DNA from: Pirellulaceae bacterium
GTDB taxonomy: Bacteria; Planctomycetota; Planctomycetia; Pirellulales; Pirellulaceae
NCBI GenBank assembly: GCA_019636375.1
Contig: JAHBXS010000001.1
Location: 1,178,001-1,242,000, forward strand
DNA length: 64,000 nucleotides
Direction of reading: 5' to 3'
How positions within the stretch are numbered: position 1 is the first letter of the stretch; each line of letters begins with the position of its first letter. The notes below the pieces were generated by a model. That model worked only from the letters and a program-made list of their open reading frames with translations. It was not told the DNA's origin and did not search any database. The translations under genes were made by a program, and so were the position numbers. Below, piece after piece: positions 42,921-52,768 of this stretch.

Positions 42921-43115
42921 TGCCTCGCTCCCATGCACCCACAATTGTAATAACATTTGTTGCCACAATAGTATACACTCAGATTCGGCATGTAAAGCAA
43001 GAAATTTGAGTTTTTCGGTGTGGCACGTCAATCGTTCCAAAAATCATAACAAAAAACGTGCAAAAAGAACGTAAAACCCTACAACGTCCCAAAACTCGCG
43101 GGAAGACCTTGCCAA

Positions 43116-43514
43116 TTACGAAAAACTCCCCATGTTCGGCAAATTTTTAGCTGAACATGTGGCCTCTTCGGGTTTAACGGCTGCAATTTGTGAGTGTAAG
43201 TTCAGCACCATTCGTTCCGCACGGTATCCGCCAATCCATGCATCAAACACATATTTCAGCAGCGCAGAGAGATGTAGACCAAATGTTGAGCCTAATAAAA
43301 AAGCGACATAGAGGGAGATTTTGTTCGCGTTTCTGAAAACCACGTCATTCGGATCAGACAATATTCCCGCAATCCAGAACATCGAAGCGACGGTCCCAAT
43401 GAGCATTAACCCCAAAAAAGGCAGAATAACTCTTCGCCAACGATCCCAAAATGCGATGGCATTTGCAGCATTGTTGATGAACTGGGCGTCTGTTTTTCGG
43501 AATCGGTTCAACAT
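43116..43514 (-). CDS. Hypothetical membrane protein
   Basis: 132 residues with two transmembrane segments, RRVILPFLGLMLIGTVASMFW and ISLYVAFLLGSTFGLHLSA, and a charged tail. An N-terminal RKTDAQFINNAANAIAFWD region is cytoplasmic. No family recognised. It sits between the Doc/AbrB pair and the oxygenase gene, all on the minus strand. Confidence 0.6.
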   Translation of the reverse strand: MLNRFRKTDAQFINNAANAIAFWDRWRRVILPFLGLMLIGTVASMFWIAGILSDPNDVVFRNANKISLYVAFLLGSTFGLHLSALLKYVFDAWIGGYRAERMVLNLHSQIAAVKPEEATCSAKNLPNMGSFS

Positions 43515-43659
43515 CGATTTGTCTCGCGGCCAGCGGGTTGTCAGGGCAAATGGTGTTCGCTCTCAAAAATCACTTCTTGAAAAAATTCCAGTTGCATTTC
43601 GCCCGCATGCTGTACGGTACCTCCAAGTCAACGCCACGTGGGCAAAGAGTAAACTCTGC

Positions 43660-44274
43660 TCAGCGGCACTCCTCACCCAACAGCAAAACATCCTGCTTTG
43701 AATAGAAAATGTCCGAGCGAAGCACGTACTTGGCTCCAGATTTTACGGGCGTTCCTTCATGCCAGCGTTCGTGCCGAAAAAGTAACGCTGTGCCAGTCGC
43801 TGGCATTACGACGAATTCCACTTTCTCACGCCGCCCGTTCAACTGGCGGTAATCGAGAAAGGTCGTCGATCCGCCTTCACAATCATCGTTGAGGTAAATC
43901 AAGTACGACAGTTTGCTCGTTTTCCCTGCAGCGTTGGTGACGGCACCGTCCTTGTGGCGTTTGAATTGTTGCCCCGGAACGTAACGGTAGACTCGCAATT
44001 GAGGATCAACGCCGCAAGCCCGTTGCTCATCGAGCACGGGCAAGAAAGTGTGTATCCGTTCCCACATCTCGCTGGCCAATTCGGAGTCGTTGAAATTCAC
44101 GCGATCATTGTTGCGAATGTGAGTCATCATTTGCGGACCGCTTGCTGTCTTCACCGAAGCGGCCTCAAAACCAATCGCTTCGGCGCGAAGAACCAGATCG
44201 TGACACTCCTCAGGGGAAAAAATGTTCGACACCGTAAAGATATCATCGTCAATGATTTTGACTTGGCGAGTCAT
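43660..44274 (-). CDS. 2-oxoglutarate/Fe(II) oxygenase, prolyl 4-hydroxylase type
   Basis: 204 residues. The double-stranded beta-helix motif is complete: YVPGQQFKRHKDGAVTN (H-x-D) and, near the end, LLFRHERWHEGTPVKSG (distal His) with Lys/Arg binding 2-oxoglutarate in KYVLRSDIFY. LSYLIYLNDDCEGGSTTFLD is the core strand of the family. Predicted to hydroxylate proline or a similar residue of a protein substrate; target unknown. Its start ATG at 44274 is 66 bases from the hexamer repeat. Confidence 0.88.
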   Translation of the reverse strand: MTRQVKIIDDDIFTVSNIFSPEECHDLVLRAEAIGFEAASVKTASGPQMMTHIRNNDRVNFNDSELASEMWERIHTFLPVLDEQRACGVDPQLRVYRYVPGQQFKRHKDGAVTNAAGKTSKLSYLIYLNDDCEGGSTTFLDYRQLNGRREKVEFVVMPATGTALLFRHERWHEGTPVKSGAKYVLRSDIFYSKQDVLLLGEECR

Positions 44275-44340
44275 TTATTGATAAGTGTTTGGTCACGAAT
44301 CGGGTAACCGTTCAAGGAATTAGGGGGCGTAAAAAAATGG

Positions 44341-44466
44341 TTTAAGTTTAAGTTTAAGTTTAAGTTTAAGTTTAAGTTTAAGTTTAAGTTTAAGTTTAAG
44401 TTTAAGTTTAAGTTTAAGTTTAAGTTTAAGTTTAAGTTTAAGTTTAAGTTTAAGTTTAAGTTTAAG
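44341..44466 (+). repeat. (TTTAAG)21 tandem hexamer repeat
   Basis: Twenty-one unbroken copies of TTTAAG, 126 bp, followed by a short imperfect reverse copy (ACTTTAACTTAAAC, 44472-44485). It marks the right border of the second accessory block. Confidence 0.97.
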
Positions 44467-44855
44467 TGCCAACTTTAACTTAAACTCAAGCCTGTATCCC
44501 CCCTAATTCTAACAACTCCATAATCCGTTATCGAATTGGCGGTCAGAAGCAACCGTTGTCAGTTTGGGGCTGAGAGGGGAGGATGCTAGCTTGTGGGTGG
44601 GGATTTGGTGGTTTTCTAAAGGTTGTGAAGAGGGCTGAAGTGCAAATTTTTTGGTTTTTTGATTGATCTTGGCGGAAAACTCGAATTTCCCTAAAGTCCC
44701 GACGCTGTGACGTAAGGCGAAAGACCAAACGGTCAATGTTTGCTCGCGCAGTGATCGTTCTTCTCATCGTGTTTAGGCCCGAAAATTATGGCAATTGAAT
44801 GCAAATGAAAGATGCCAACACACGATTGGTGAATTACCAAAACAAAGGTGACAAC
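44467..44855. other. Gene-free stretch after the hexamer repeat
   Basis: About 390 bases with no supported gene. Minus-strand frames (44509-44767) are low in family signal. The promoter of the TPR lipoprotein should lie near its right end; RBS AAAGG is at 44846-44850. Confidence 0.45.
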
Positions 44856-45584
44856 ATGGTTTTCCGCTTGCCAACTTCAATGCTGCCGTGGATCGGCATT
44901 TTGATGGTCGTGGTCTGCGCTACCTTCAGTGCCGGATGCCGAATGGCGGCTCGCAATCATAACTGCGCTGGAGTGAATTATTTTCAATCCGGTCAGATGA
45001 CAGCGGCGATCAATGAATTCCAACAGGCTCTGGCGCGGGACCCCCAAAACGCTGACGCTTACTACAATCTCGGTTCGGCCTACTACCAACTGGCGAAACA
45101 AACCAACAATCCTCAAATGGTTCAACAATCGGAGCAGTTGCTGCGACAAGCGATTGCACTTAACGAACGTCACGTCGAGTCACATCGAACGCTCGCGGTA
45201 TTGCTCAGTGAGACGGGTCGTTCGCGTTATGCTTTTGATTTGCTAAACGCTTGGCAACGCCGGAATCCTTACGCGGCTGACCCGTTAATCGAACTCGCTC
45301 GACTCAGCGACGAGACGGGGGATGTCAATCGAGCGGGCGAATACCTAGCTGACGCTTTGCGAATCGACGGCTACAACCCTCGCGCTCTGAAGGCGATGGG
45401 GCGTGTGCGGGAGCAACAAGGCCAATTGCATTTGGCCATGGAAAATTACATGCGGAGCTATCAGCGGGACAATCGCCAAACGGACTTGGCCCAGCACATC
45501 CAGCAACTGCAAGTCCGCCTCGCCAGTGCGAACCCTCAACAGCCAAGCTGGAACGGAGCAAATACCTCCTCTCCCTTACGCTAA
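44856..45584 (+). CDS. TPR-repeat lipoprotein
   Basis: About 242 residues. Start ATG at 44856 preceded by AAAGGTGACAAC; an upstream frame to 44799 is not needed. The signal sequence ends in the lipobox FSAGC (about residue 30). Four or five TPR units follow: NHNCAGVNYFQSGQMTAAIN, NADAYYNLGSAYYQLAKQ, ESHRTLAVLLSETGRSRYAF and NPRALKAMGRVREQQGQL. It should be an outer or inner membrane lipoprotein that holds partner proteins; the TPR arrangement recalls NlpI/YfgL-type factors. Specific role unknown. Confidence 0.75.
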   Translation: MVFRLPTSMLPWIGILMVVVCATFSAGCRMAARNHNCAGVNYFQSGQMTAAINEFQQALARDPQNADAYYNLGSAYYQLAKQTNNPQMVQQSEQLLRQAIALNERHVESHRTLAVLLSETGRSRYAFDLLNAWQRRNPYAADPLIELARLSDETGDVNRAGEYLADALRIDGYNPRALKAMGRVREQQGQLHLAMENYMRSYQRDNRQTDLAQHIQQLQVRLASANPQQPSWNGANTSSPLR

Positions 45585-45681
45585 TGGGCTAATGCAGAAA
45601 TTGACTTTCTCAACTACAATTTGGCTTTAACTCTCAGACCGCGGAGAGCGACGAGTCCTTTTTTCCTGCGAAATTCACACG

Positions 45682-47571
45682 ATGCGAGCAATCCTGGAGA
45701 CTGAACAAAAGGTCCGCGAGGGATACGAGCGCGCTGCGGGGCAAGTCCAAGAAGAATTAAACGGCCTCAACACGAAATGGCGAAACATCGGCTATCTTCG
45801 TGGAGGGAGTTTTTTTCTGGCCCTCGCTCCGTTGCTCGGAGCTGTGATCGATTTTGGCGAGTTGGGGAACGTGTGGTGGTGGTTGTTTGCGGGTGCGGTG
45901 GCCCTGTTTGTGGGGATCGCCGGTTTTCATGAAACCATCGCCGACAGAATTCGTCGACAGCGGCTGGTATTGAAAATGCAACAATCGAGCCTAGCGCGAT
46001 TCGATCGCCGCTTGGCTGACTTGACGGACCCCATCGTCGATCCCCTCGCAGAATATCAAGCAGTCAGTCGAGACCTGGATTTGTTTGGTCCTCATTCTCT
46101 GTATCGCCTGCTTGGGACGACTCGTACACCGATGGGGATTGAGTTGCTAACGAATTGGTTGCTGGTACCCAGTGACGCGCGGGAGGTCGGTGAACGCCAG
46201 CAAGCGGTTGCGGCACTCAAAGACCAACACGACTGGAGGCAGCGATTTTCGCTCCTGTGCGAACGTCTTGCTGCCAGCCAACGAGGGCCGAGTCATTTCG
46301 TGGCTTGGTGTCAGTCGGCGGATTGGTTTTCCAAACGTGGATGGGTTTTGTGGCTGTCGCGAGTCGCTTGTGTGTTGATTTTCGCCAGTCTTCTGCTAAT
46401 GCTCCCTGGTTGGCTACCGTTGCAGGTTGGCTTTCCGTTGTTGTTGGCGGCAGCGCTTGTTAATTTCTTCCTGAGCGTGGCATTCGCCGGATCCATTCAC
46501 GACGAGTTCAATCAAATCTCCTCGCGACACGAAGAGACGGCGTGTTACCAAACGCTGTTCGGAGAAATCAAGAATTGCCCGGCGACGAGTCCAAGGCTGG
46601 AGGCCCTGCGAAGCCGCCTATTTGGGACCGGTGACATCGCGCGGGGGATGGAGTCGTTGGGACGGTTGGTGTGGTGGGCGAACTTGCGGCGCAATGGTGT
46701 GCTCTTCTTGTTCTATATCGCGTTGCAACTGATTTTCTTCTGGGACGTGCATGTTTTGTCGTGGTTGGAAAAGTGGAAACAACGCTTCGGCGGCCATGCT
46801 CGGCAGTGGTTTTTGGACTTGGGGCAATGGGAAACACTGGTAGCCCTAAGCAAGTTCGCGGCGGATCACCCTGAGTGGGTTTTTCCCAAAGTGTTCGACA
46901 AAGGTGTGCAGCCGCAAGTGATTGAGGCGCAGCAGTTGGGGCATCCACTCCTCCCTCAAGACCAGCGAGTCGACAACGATGTCAAGCTCGGGCCCGACGG
47001 CACTTTTCTGTTGGTGACCGGTTCGAACATGTCCGGGAAAAGCACGTTGTTACGCAGTATCGGTTTGAACGTGACGCTCGCCCAACTGGGAACGGTGGTT
47101 TGTGCGCGGTCGATGTCGTTGCCTTGCCTCGTAATCGACACGAGCATGAGGATTAGCGATTCGTTGGCGGCGGGCGTTTCGTTTTTTATGGCAGAGCTGC
47201 AACGGCTCAAACAAATCGTCGATCACTCGCGCACGCGGCAGGAAGACGCCCAGCGTGGGCATTTGTTTTTGTTGGATGAAATTCTGCAAGGGACCAATTC
47301 TCGCGAGCGACAAATCGCGGTGGCTCAGGTCGTTCGGCAACTTGTTGATCAGCATTCGATTGGGGCGATCTCAACACACGATCTTGAATTGGCCGATGTG
47401 GGCTCGTTGGCAAAAATTTGTGATGTGGTGCATTTCACGGAGTCTTTTGAAGAACGTGATGGGCGCGAGACAATGACGTTTGACTATCTCATGCACTCGG
47501 GGGTCGCTCCGACGACAAACGCATTGAAGTTGCTAGAACTCGTCGGCCTTGGGCAAGTGAAGTCGGATTAA
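45682..47571 (+). CDS. Membrane-anchored MutS-like ATPase
   Basis: 629 residues. The N-terminal part has two transmembrane helices (SFFLALAPLLGAVIDFG, VWWWLFAGAVALFVGIAG), with two more around residues 225-260. The lever/core region follows, then the MutS ATPase: Walker A LLVTGSNMSGKSTLLRS (about 446-462), GVSFFMAELQRLKQIVD, Walker B HLFLLDEILQGTNSRERQI and the switch ISTHDLELADVG. It lacks the mismatch-recognition domain of MutS and the Smr domain of MutS2. Such 'MutS-related' membrane proteins are common in Bacteroidetes and planctomycetes; their job is unknown. It converges with the DUF1501 gene with a four-base overlap. Confidence 0.82.
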   Translation: MRAILETEQKVREGYERAAGQVQEELNGLNTKWRNIGYLRGGSFFLALAPLLGAVIDFGELGNVWWWLFAGAVALFVGIAGFHETIADRIRRQRLVLKMQQSSLARFDRRLADLTDPIVDPLAEYQAVSRDLDLFGPHSLYRLLGTTRTPMGIELLTNWLLVPSDAREVGERQQAVAALKDQHDWRQRFSLLCERLAASQRGPSHFVAWCQSADWFSKRGWVLWLSRVACVLIFASLLLMLPGWLPLQVGFPLLLAAALVNFFLSVAFAGSIHDEFNQISSRHEETACYQTLFGEIKNCPATSPRLEALRSRLFGTGDIARGMESLGRLVWWANLRRNGVLFLFYIALQLIFFWDVHVLSWLEKWKQRFGGHARQWFLDLGQWETLVALSKFAADHPEWVFPKVFDKGVQPQVIEAQQLGHPLLPQDQRVDNDVKLGPDGTFLLVTGSNMSGKSTLLRSIGLNVTLAQLGTVVCARSMSLPCLVIDTSMRISDSLAAGVSFFMAELQRLKQIVDHSRTRQEDAQRGHLFLLDEILQGTNSRERQIAVAQVVRQLVDQHSIGAISTHDLELADVGSLAKICDVVHFTESFEERDGRETMTFDYLMHSGVAPTTNALKLLELVGLGQVKSD

Positions 47572-49079
47572 ACGATCAAGTCGTCAACGACGTGGCCGTG
47601 GACGTCGGTCAGGCGGAAATCGCGGCCTTGGAAACGATAGGCAAGTTTCGTGTGCTCGAATCCTAACAGATGCAACATAGTCGCTTGGAGATCGTGAACG
47701 TGAACGGCACCGGGAGCAAAATGGTGCTTGCTCGGTTCGATCGGATTCCCGTCGGCGTCGGCGATGTTGTAGCCGTATTCATCAGTTTGCCCGTAGGTTC
47801 CGGGGCGCACGCCTCCACCGGCCATCCACAGTGAGAAGCAACGCGGGTGGTGATCTCGACCATAATCGCCGTTCCCCATCGGGCCTTGGCAATACGCCGT
47901 TCGCCCAAATTCGCCCCCCCAAACGACGAGCGTGTCGTCGAGCATCCCGCGTTGTTTTAAGTCGGTGACAAGCGCAGCCGAGGGTTGATCCGTCAATTTC
48001 GTTTGGTGCCGAATTCCGCCCGGCAAACCTCCGTGATGGTCCCAGCCTTGATGATACAACTGCACGAAAGGAACGCCACGTTCCAGCAGTCGCCGCGCGA
48101 GGAGGCAATTCGCGGCGTAGGTCCCCGGCTTTCGCGCATCTTCGCCGTACAGATCGAAGGTCGCTGCCGGTTCGTCGCTGAAGTCCACAATGCTGGGGAC
48201 GCTTTTTTGCATCTTAAAAGCTAATTCATACTGCGCGATGCGGGATTCGATTTCGGGATCGAGTTCTTGTTCGAATTGCAGTTGATTGAGTTCGGACAAA
48301 CGGTCGAGCATGGCTCGTCGCCCTGATTGGCAAATTCCATCGGGGTTGGAGAGGTAAAGGATTGGGTCCTTGCCGGAGCGAAACCGTACGCCTTGATGAC
48401 GCGAATCCAAAAAGCCGCTCCCCCACAGGCGCGCGTACAGCGGCTGGTCCCCTTGTCCCGCCGTCACCAACACCACAAACGAAGGAAGATCATCGACGAC
48501 ATTTCCCAAGCCATAACTCAACCAAGCACCGAGCGATGGACGACCCGCGATTTGCGAACCGGTTTGGAAGAACGTAATTGCCGGGTCGTGATTGATCGCT
48601 TCGGTAAACATCGAGCGGACGACGCACAGTTCATCGGCGACCGAGGACAAATGCGGCAGGAGTTCGCTAAGCCAGATTCCATTTTTTCCATGTTGTGAAA
48701 ATTTAAACGGTGAACCGACCAGCGGAATCGACGATTGATTGCTCGACATGCCGGTCAAACGTTGGCCTTTGCGGACATGAGCGGGCAATTGTTCGCCATG
48801 CTGGTCGTTCAGGAGTGGTTTGGGGTCGAACAGTTCATGTTGAGCCGGTCCGCCACTTTGGAACAAGTAGACCATCCGTTTGGCTCGGGGCTTGAGAGTT
48901 GGCAGCGAGGGCTGGTGCAGCGATGATTGGCTGTGTCGTTGATCATTGGCCGAGGAAAACTCTCGTGACAAACGCCACGCGAGGGCACCTGCCCCAAGCC
49001 CAGTTGCTCCGCGCCCAAAGAAATGCCGCCGAGTGAGTTTGGAGAGTTGATTTTCTTGCGATCCGGGAAAATTCGTCAT
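47568..49079 (-). CDS. DUF1501 exported protein (sulfatase-like fold)
   Basis: 503 residues with a twin-arginine-type leader (LTRRHFFGRGATGLGAGALA). DUF1501 marks: KRMVYLFQSGGPAQHELFD, AITFFQTGSQIAGRPSLGAW, FVQLYHQGWDHHGGLPGG, VVWGGEFGRTAYCQGPMGNG and DHHPRCFSLWMAGGGVRPG. The fold is that of alkaline phosphatase/sulfatases. It always pairs with a PSCyt1/DUF1549/DUF1553 protein in planctomycetes, which here ends twelve bases before its start. The pair is thought to handle polysaccharides but remains uncharacterised. Confidence 0.92.
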   Translation of the reverse strand: MTNFPGSQENQLSKLTRRHFFGRGATGLGAGALAWRLSREFSSANDQRHSQSSLHQPSLPTLKPRAKRMVYLFQSGGPAQHELFDPKPLLNDQHGEQLPAHVRKGQRLTGMSSNQSSIPLVGSPFKFSQHGKNGIWLSELLPHLSSVADELCVVRSMFTEAINHDPAITFFQTGSQIAGRPSLGAWLSYGLGNVVDDLPSFVVLVTAGQGDQPLYARLWGSGFLDSRHQGVRFRSGKDPILYLSNPDGICQSGRRAMLDRLSELNQLQFEQELDPEIESRIAQYELAFKMQKSVPSIVDFSDEPAATFDLYGEDARKPGTYAANCLLARRLLERGVPFVQLYHQGWDHHGGLPGGIRHQTKLTDQPSAALVTDLKQRGMLDDTLVVWGGEFGRTAYCQGPMGNGDYGRDHHPRCFSLWMAGGGVRPGTYGQTDEYGYNIADADGNPIEPSKHHFAPGAVHVHDLQATMLHLLGFEHTKLAYRFQGRDFRLTDVHGHVVDDLIV

Positions 49080-49091
49080 GGGTCCTCTTTC

Positions 49092-52000
49092 CTAGCGTTT
49101 CATCAGTGCGGCATCGCTGTTAAAAACTGCTTGAGCGACCACTGCCCAGGCAGCCAAAGTGATTTGGCGTTCTTGATCGAGTTCAACGACCGGGATCAAG
49201 CTGCTACCAATCGACAGCATCTGAGTTGCGTTTTCGGGCTGCGTTGAAAACAGCGCCAACTGTTCGCGAAATAATTTCCCAAGAATGGCAACTTCAGCGA
49301 CCGTCGCCGGTCTGCCACAAACGGACATCAGCATTTCGTTGAGCATCGTGTCGGTTTCTTCCAGGGAGTTCGTTGCAGACAAGCGCCAAGCCAAATGAAC
49401 TGATGCCTCGACAAATTGCGGATCGTTGAGGGTCACAAGAGCTTGGACCGGCGTGTTCGTTTGCGGGCGAGAAACGGTGCAGACCTCGCGTGCTGCGGCG
49501 TCGAGTGCCGACATGTTGGGGAGGGGGGCCGTCCGTTTCCAGACACTGTAGAGTGACCGACGGAAGAGATCATCCCCTTGGCTTTGTGAATAGCCCGGTG
49601 ACATCGAGTTATTTTCTCGCCATAGGTCCCCCGGTTGATAGGGGCTGACCGGAGGACCGCCGTTTCGATCTTTCAGCAGTTGGCTGGCCGCCAGAGCGAG
49701 GTCGCGAATTTGCTCGGCGGACAATCGGGAGGCAGGCCCCCGCGCGAGCCATCGGTTGGTCGGGTCGGCCTCGCGCAGTTCGGCAGAGCAACGTGAGTCT
49801 TGTCGATAAGTCGCCGACAATGCGATTTGCCGACAAAGACGTTTGACATCCCAACCGTGCTCGACAAAATCGCGAGCCAACCAATCCAGAAGTTCCGGAT
49901 GAGTCGGTCGGGAACCTTGAACTCCGAAATCCCCTGCCGTCTCGACAATCCCGGTGCCAAAAAAGTTTTCCCAGATTCGATTCACGGCCACGCGAGCTGT
50001 TAAAGGATGATCTGGGTGCGTCGCCCACTGAGCCAATCCCAATCGATTTCGCGGTGCGTCGTCGAGGAAAGGAAAAAAGCCCTTGATCGTCGTCCGCTCG
50101 ACGAGACGTTCCGGCATCCGTGGAGCATCGTAGTCGCCCCGCTCCAGGACATACGTCGGCGTCTCTCCTGGAAGTTCTTCCATCACCATGAGTTCAACCA
50201 TGCCGTCGTTGTTCATAATCCGAGCCCAGCGGGCGTTGCGAACGGCTTGGCGCGCGGTCGTTAACGGCTCATCAACGCGGGTGAGATAGTGATCGAGCTG
50301 ATCGGAAGTTTCTGCGTTCTGCCAAAATTCCGCCCAATCACCTCGGTTCATATCGTGCCGAACCTCCAATCGGCTCAATCCAAAATCGTATACCCGCAGG
50401 TCGTCGACGATCCCTCCAGCGAGTCCGACGCTGCGAAACCGTTCCCCCACATGCAACTTCGCTTCCGCATGGACGTTTTTGTAAATTCGATCGCGCACGA
50501 TTTGGGTTGACGGTTCGCCGTTGATGTACAGAGAGATTCCGGCGGCTGTCAAGGTGCCGTCGTATGACACGGTGATATGTTGCCAAGCGTCTGGTGTCAG
50601 TTCCAACGTTGATTCGACCGTCAGCGTGTTCCCCGGCCAGAATCGTACAAAGCTAAAAAACAATTTGCCTTCGCGAATCGCCAGTAGTGGGCCGGAAAAA
50701 CCGGCATCGGTCCCGGTTTGCTGATGAAAAATGATTGCTTCGCGCAAACCGGCTGGAACCCGGAGCCACATCGAGACAGTGAACGGTTGGTGCAAGGAAA
50801 ACGGAAATGCGTCGATCTCCAGTTGATCGTCACCGCTAAACCGAAGCCCCTGTCCCGTCTTGCCTGGGACAGTAGGATTCGCGGCATTGGTTCGAGCCAC
50901 CGGGGATTCGCCGCCTGACGCAGCAAATTGATGTTGTTCGTTGCGATTTTCAAAGTCGAGAACAATGCGGGGTTGCGGTTCGGCAGGAGTCTCCCCTTGT
51001 TCGAGACAAGTAGCGAAACGAGTTTTTGCGTCCACCGTTTCTTTCGCGAATCGCTCCAAGGCAACTTGCAACTCCTGCTCGATTTCCGCATCGCGCTGAC
51101 GTTGCGATTCGTTCGGCAAGAGCATAGAAGGTGTCGGGACCCAAGGGGAATTGTTGTAGAGGCCGTGTTCATCAATATGATTGAAAAAGCTCATGAACTG
51201 GTAGTAATCCCGCTGCGAGATGGCATCGAATTTATGGTCGTGACAGCGGGCGCATTCGAGTGTCAGTCCCAGGAATACGGTTCCAAAAGTGTGAACGCGA
51301 TCGGCCGCATATTCGGTGCGCCATTCGAGATCGATGCTTCCCCCTTCGTTCGTCTGGCGATGCAACCGATTGAAGGCCGTCGCGATGCGTTGGTCTACCG
51401 TCGGCTCGTCCAATAAATCCCCGGCGAGTTGCCAAGTTAGAAACTGATCGTACGGCAGATTCTGATTGAAAGCCCGCACGACCCAATCGCGATAGGGCCA
51501 CACGGTGCAAAGCATATCCGACTGGTAGCCATAAGAATCGCCATACCGCGCGACGTCGAGCCATTTCGTGGCAAAATGTTCGCCAAAAGCGTGACTGGCC
51601 AAAAGCCGATCGACAACCCGCTCGTGAGCATCCGGTTTTTCATCGGCAAACAAATCGCGAATATCGGTCGGGGTAGGGGGGAGGCCGGTCAAGTCGAACG
51701 AGACACGACGCAGCCAGCGGAAGCGATCGGCTTCGGCACTCGGTGTCAGCCCCATTTCCTGAAGCCCTTGCATCACAAAGCGATCAATCTCATTGTTTGA
51801 CCAATCGTCGTCGGTCTTTTCTGGCACAGGAATTTTCACCGGTAGTGGTTGCCAAGACCACAGCGGCTCGTAGTGGGCCCCTTGGCGAATCCATTCCTTG
51901 ACGAGTTCAATTTGCTCAGCGTTCAACGCCGGAATGTGTCCGTCGTGCGGGGGCATTTTCAAGCCTTCATCGTCGCTTTCGATTCGCTCGATGATCTCGC

Positions 52001-52277
52001 TCCGCTCCGGATGCCCCGCCCAAATCGCTCGGTTGTCGTCGTCGCTGGGGAGGGGACCGAGGGCTTCGTCGGCAAGATCCAATCGCAAACCCGATTCGTT
52101 AGTCCCCTGATCGGGCCCGTGGCAGAGGAAGCAATGATTGGACAGGATCGGCAAGATATCCCGTTGAAAACTGATGGCCTTTGACCCGTCAATGTCTTGG
52201 CCTTTTAATGTTGCCGCGCAAACGATCAGGGCGTTGACTAAGCAGAGCACCGATATTTTAAAATACAGTTTCACCAA
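49092..52277 (-). CDS. PSCyt1-DUF1549-LamG-DUF1553 exported protein
   Basis: A 1061-residue planctomycete protein. Domains in order: signal peptide; a Planctomycete cytochrome C-type domain with haem motif CFLCH (about 50); DUF1549 (WSNNEIDRFVMQGLQEMG, FDLTGLPPTPTDIRDL, VDRLLASHAFGEHFATKWLD); a second C-x-x-C-H motif CARCH near 345 (ECARCHDHKFDAI); a LamG-like jelly roll (about 470-650, LSLHQPFTVSMWLRV type strands); and DUF1553 (HPLTARVAVNRIWENFFGTG, SRPTHPELLDWLARDF). Membrane or periplasmic; likely electron-carrying and carbohydrate-binding. Paired with the DUF1501 gene just downstream. Confidence 0.92.
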   Translation of the reverse strand: MVKLYFKISVLCLVNALIVCAATLKGQDIDGSKAISFQRDILPILSNHCFLCHGPDQGTNESGLRLDLADEALGPLPSDDDNRAIWAGHPERSEIIERIESDDEGLKMPPHDGHIPALNAEQIELVKEWIRQGAHYEPLWSWQPLPVKIPVPEKTDDDWSNNEIDRFVMQGLQEMGLTPSAEADRFRWLRRVSFDLTGLPPTPTDIRDLFADEKPDAHERVVDRLLASHAFGEHFATKWLDVARYGDSYGYQSDMLCTVWPYRDWVVRAFNQNLPYDQFLTWQLAGDLLDEPTVDQRIATAFNRLHRQTNEGGSIDLEWRTEYAADRVHTFGTVFLGLTLECARCHDHKFDAISQRDYYQFMSFFNHIDEHGLYNNSPWVPTPSMLLPNESQRQRDAEIEQELQVALERFAKETVDAKTRFATCLEQGETPAEPQPRIVLDFENRNEQHQFAASGGESPVARTNAANPTVPGKTGQGLRFSGDDQLEIDAFPFSLHQPFTVSMWLRVPAGLREAIIFHQQTGTDAGFSGPLLAIREGKLFFSFVRFWPGNTLTVESTLELTPDAWQHITVSYDGTLTAAGISLYINGEPSTQIVRDRIYKNVHAEAKLHVGERFRSVGLAGGIVDDLRVYDFGLSRLEVRHDMNRGDWAEFWQNAETSDQLDHYLTRVDEPLTTARQAVRNARWARIMNNDGMVELMVMEELPGETPTYVLERGDYDAPRMPERLVERTTIKGFFPFLDDAPRNRLGLAQWATHPDHPLTARVAVNRIWENFFGTGIVETAGDFGVQGSRPTHPELLDWLARDFVEHGWDVKRLCRQIALSATYRQDSRCSAELREADPTNRWLARGPASRLSAEQIRDLALAASQLLKDRNGGPPVSPYQPGDLWRENNSMSPGYSQSQGDDLFRRSLYSVWKRTAPLPNMSALDAAAREVCTVSRPQTNTPVQALVTLNDPQFVEASVHLAWRLSATNSLEETDTMLNEMLMSVCGRPATVAEVAILGKLFREQLALFSTQPENATQMLSIGSSLIPVVELDQERQITLAAWAVVAQAVFNSDAALMKR

Positions 52278-52768
52278 TTCATTCCGTTATCAACGTTTCG
52301 CTGGATAGCCTGGAGTTCTGCGATCGCTTCGATGTCCTTGGGACGCCCGGAGGCAATTTTTAACTCAATCAGTTTTGGTAGAGAGATAACCCGCGATTTA
52401 GCGCCAAAAATTTCGATTTCTTTCGAATACTTTTCCAGAGTTTCCCAAGTACCATTTCCTGGAACCTCGGCCAACAAATCGATGTCACCAATTTGTGTTA
52501 TGAGTGTAAAATTCAGTCCGCTTTCGAGGGTCTCGAGATCAAACCGAAAGGGCAAGCCGGGTGGGACTCCACGCAAGTAAGGAGCAAATGGTTGCAAGGC
52601 AGACACCAAACGCTCCATGTTTTCACGCGATCGCCGATACACGACATCGACATCGACGGTGGCGCGAGACGAACCGTGAACGACGGCGGCAAGTCCTCCA
52701 ATTAGGATAAACTCAACTCCCGCCCGTTCGAGTTCAACCAATAGGTCTCGAAAGCCATTCTCGGTCAT
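52271..52768 (-). CDS. Nucleotidyltransferase-fold protein (AbiEii/MNT-like)
   Basis: 165 residues. GVEFILIGGLAAVVHGSSRA and TVDVDVVYRR give the GG/DxD pattern of the nucleotidyltransferase superfamily (metal-binding D-V-D), then TLITQIGDIDLLAEVPG and a closing VISLPKLIELKIASGRPKDI. Such small proteins occur in toxin-antitoxin pairs and carry adenylyl- or nucleotidyl-transfer activity. Its start overlaps the stop of the 52765-53016 gene by four bases, so the pair is co-translated. It is followed by the PSCyt1 gene with a seven-base overlap. Confidence 0.8.
   Translation of the reverse strand: MTENGFRDLLVELERAGVEFILIGGLAAVVHGSSRATVDVDVVYRRSRENMERLVSALQPFAPYLRGVPPGLPFRFDLETLESGLNFTLITQIGDIDLLAEVPGNGTWETLEKYSKEIEIFGAKSRVISLPKLIELKIASGRPKDIEAIAELQAIQRNVDNGMNW

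Noticed and set aside
39898..44274. Second cassette array (all genes on the minus strand, including a toxin-antitoxin pair)
   Set aside because: No structured site of the attC plan was found in any of the gaps; it looks like an ordinary accessory run.
44341..44466. CRISPR-like repeat array
   Set aside because: The unit is six bases with no spacers; it is a simple tandem repeat.
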